Shown here in pieces: positions 62,536 through 64,000 of a stretch of DNA of 64,000 bases. A program made the position numbers and the translations under genes. The stretch lies in the NCBI RefSeq assembly GCF_000714815.1, contig NZ_JMIH01000016.1:310001-374000 (forward strand), read 5' to 3'. Source of the DNA: Anditalea andensis. GTDB taxonomy: Bacteria; Bacteroidota; Bacteroidia; Cytophagales; Cyclobacteriaceae. Numbering within the stretch: the stretch's first letter is position 1; each line of letters opens with the position of its first letter. A model generated the notes under the pieces. It was given only the letters and a program-made list of their open reading frames with translations, made no database searches and was not told the origin of the DNA.

Positions 62536-63738
62536 TTAATTCAGAGATCTTTCATGCTCTATGCTGGCCATAATGGCTGGAGCAGTAGCTTTGGGATCAT
62601 TGTCTTTTATCGGTTCTGAAATATAGTATTCATAACTTCCATCTCGATTGCCACTTCCTCCGAGGCCGGCTACCACGCAGCCATCGGTTACCGTAACCGA
62701 TCCATCTTCTTCCACTTTAAAAAACTGCTTAACCATTCCTTCATATCCTTTACGGGCAGTGGTTAGATATTCCTTGTCTAAATATCCCTTTCTTACCCCT
62801 TTATATAAGAAATAAATGAACATCGCTGTCCCGGAAGATTCAAGGTAGTTACCCTCATGGTCACCCTTATCGGTAACCTGATACCACACACCTGTATCCT
62901 CATCCTGGAATCTTCTGATCCCAGGAGCAAGTTTTTTGGCTATCTGGATCAATTCTTCCCTATCTGGATGATCTGATGGCAGATAATCAAGAACATCTAC
63001 TATGGCCATCCCATACCAACCTATACTTCTGCTCCAGAAATTGGAAGATAATCCTGTTTCATCATCAGCCCAGTCCTGCTCCCTGCTTTCATCCCAGCCG
63101 TGATAAAAAAGGTTTTTATCAGGATCATAGGCGTGTTTGGCCATCAAGGTGATCTGGTTTACCACATCGTCATAATAAGCCGGTTCATTGAATTCTTTGC
63201 CATATTGGGCTAAGAAGGGAGAAGCCATATAGATACCGTCCAGCCATTTCTGATGGGGGTATCTTAGCTTATGCCAATATCCGCCCTCCGATGTGCGCGG
63301 ATGGTTTTCCATTTGATGAAGAAGTGTATCCAAGGCCTTTCTAAACCTTTCATCTTCTGTTTTTCGGTACAAGGGGATCAATAATTTACCTGCATTGATA
63401 TTGTCAATATTATAGGATTTTTGATCGTAGGTATTGATGGTACCGTCCTCCTGAATGACGTTTTCACCAAAAGTCCTGACAAAATCATAATACTTTTCGT
63501 CTCCAGTATATTCCCACATATCCAACATGGACTTTCCTATTAGACCTTGGTGATAGCCCCATCGGGGGTCTTCAGACATTAATGGAGTGAATCTTTCTAT
63601 ATCTGATTCTGCAAGTCTAACTGACCATTTTTCTTCAGCTACTTGCTCTTTTTCAGTTTGGACATTTACATCACAACTGCTGGATGAAACCCCCAAACAT
63701 GCAATGGCACCGATAACTCCGTATTTAATATACTGCAT
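62536..63738 (-). CDS. GH105 unsaturated rhamnogalacturonyl hydrolase
   Basis: A 400-residue lipoprotein that should remove the unsaturated galacturonyl group left at oligosaccharide ends by polysaccharide lyases. I place the start at the ATG at 63738, giving the signal MQYIKYGVIGAIACLGVSSSSC; a frame from 63807 adds 23 residues ahead of it. Typical segments are WGYHQGLIGKSMLDMWEYTGDEKYY, KLRYPHQKWLDGIYMASPFLA with the expected catalytic Asp, FWSRSIGWYGMAIVDVLDYLP and ESSGTAMFIYFLYKGV. Its activity complements the PL1-type lyase of the same operon. Confidence 0.94.
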   Translation of the reverse strand: MQYIKYGVIGAIACLGVSSSSCDVNVQTEKEQVAEEKWSVRLAESDIERFTPLMSEDPRWGYHQGLIGKSMLDMWEYTGDEKYYDFVRTFGENVIQEDGTINTYDQKSYNIDNINAGKLLIPLYRKTEDERFRKALDTLLHQMENHPRTSEGGYWHKLRYPHQKWLDGIYMASPFLAQYGKEFNEPAYYDDVVNQITLMAKHAYDPDKNLFYHGWDESREQDWADDETGLSSNFWSRSIGWYGMAIVDVLDYLPSDHPDREELIQIAKKLAPGIRRFQDEDTGVWYQVTDKGDHEGNYLESSGTAMFIYFLYKGVRKGYLDKEYLTTARKGYEGMVKQFFKVEEDGSVTVTDGCVVAGLGGSGNRDGSYEYYISEPIKDNDPKATAPAIMASIEHERSLN

Positions 63739-63858
63739 AGCGCATTTATTTATGTCAAATAATGATCTAACGGATTCTGCTGTGCTGGTCTCTAAATACC
63801 AACCCATATTTCCGATAGAATATTCCTGTTAATTGTTAATCCTTCTAAAAACCAGTAT

Positions 63859-64000
63859 TTATCTTTTTGTGAAAGTGTAAGTCCTACCAGCTTCTGTAGC
63901 CACATCAAATTCATGAAATCGTGGAAGCTCCAGTTTATGTAAATTCGCTTCAGGAGAGATAATCGGGTCTTTCACTTTATTTATCGGGAAAAGATGATTC
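63859..64000 (-). CDS. C-terminal end of a further carbohydrate-locus gene (partial)
   Basis: A minus-strand frame enters from the right edge and ends at TAA (63859-63861). It reads NHLFPINKVKDPIISPEANL followed by KLELPRFHEFDVATEAGRTY and TFTKR. The ending FDVATEAGRTYTF resembles the C-terminal beta-domain of several large glycoside hydrolases, but the family cannot be fixed from 46 residues. It lies 120 bases upstream of the GH105 gene in the same direction and probably belongs to the same pectin locus. Confidence 0.6.
   Translation of the reverse strand, partial: NHLFPINKVKDPIISPEANLHKLELPRFHEFDVATEAGRTYTFTKR

Noticed and set aside
1-64000. CRISPR arrays, prophage genes, rRNA operons, riboswitches, replication origin
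   Set aside because: I found no spaced short repeats, phage structural genes, rRNA sequence or recognisable riboswitch core anywhere in the window.

Overview
The window looks like chromosomal DNA of a Bacteroidota bacterium, most likely Cytophagales and Cyclobacteriaceae-like. The evidence is the gene order ftsX end - DUF3098 - uppP - truB - ribF, a gldC gliding gene, SusC/SusD and FecR/ECF-sigma genes, LytTR signalling, promoters of the TTTG-N19-TAnnTTTG type, weak Shine-Dalgarno sequences and AT-rich spacers. No ribosomal RNA, CRISPR array, prophage or replication origin was seen. All identifications come from reading the sequence and remembered family features; no search was run.

1-10 kb: housekeeping genes (envelope lipid recycling, tRNA modification, flavin synthesis, a CoA-transferase pair, gldC), then a TonB-dependent receptor paired with a GDSL-type lipoprotein and a DUF2459 membrane protein. 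10-14 kb: a Pif1-like helicase on the minus strand, a heavily deleted ISAon1/ISL3-type transposase relic, and two identical tRNA-Glu genes behind a textbook Bacteroidota promoter. 14-26 kb: gapA, a 1-Cys peroxiredoxin, a LemA/M48 pair, a saccharopine-dehydrogenase-like enzyme, a compact pncB-prs-pncA-phzF operon for NAD salvage with a divergent PRPP-synthetase homologue, a DMT exporter, a LolD-like ATPase, sucC and tRNA-Arg.

26-40 kb: a LytS/LytTR two-component pair, a DUF5694 protein, then a six-gene plus-strand block: OmpR-type regulator, histidine kinase, TolC-like channel, membrane-fusion lipoprotein, HME-type RND pump, and an unusual fusion of an SBF-like transporter to a secreted domain. 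After it lies an orphan HxlR regulator with a perfect 13-bp inverted repeat ahead of it. Divergent from it is a decayed doxX gene that I reconstructed from the minus strand.

40-55 kb: an ECF sigma factor on the plus strand, and facing it a minus-strand operon fecR - susC (with STN domain) - susD - TlpA-like thioredoxin lipoprotein - two tandem M16 metallopeptidases. This reads as a signal-controlled system that imports a peptide or protein and processes it in the periplasm. 55-64 kb: a minus-strand pectin/rhamnogalacturonan locus with GH105, an MGH1-like glycosidase, a GH78 rhamnosidase, a zinc alcohol dehydrogenase and a PL1-like lyase. It continues beyond the right edge.

The most interesting items are the transporter/secreted-protein fusion, the divergent Prs inside the NAD salvage operon, the SusCD-TlpA-double-M16 locus with a remote sigma gene, and the doxX relic with its surviving regulator and palindrome.
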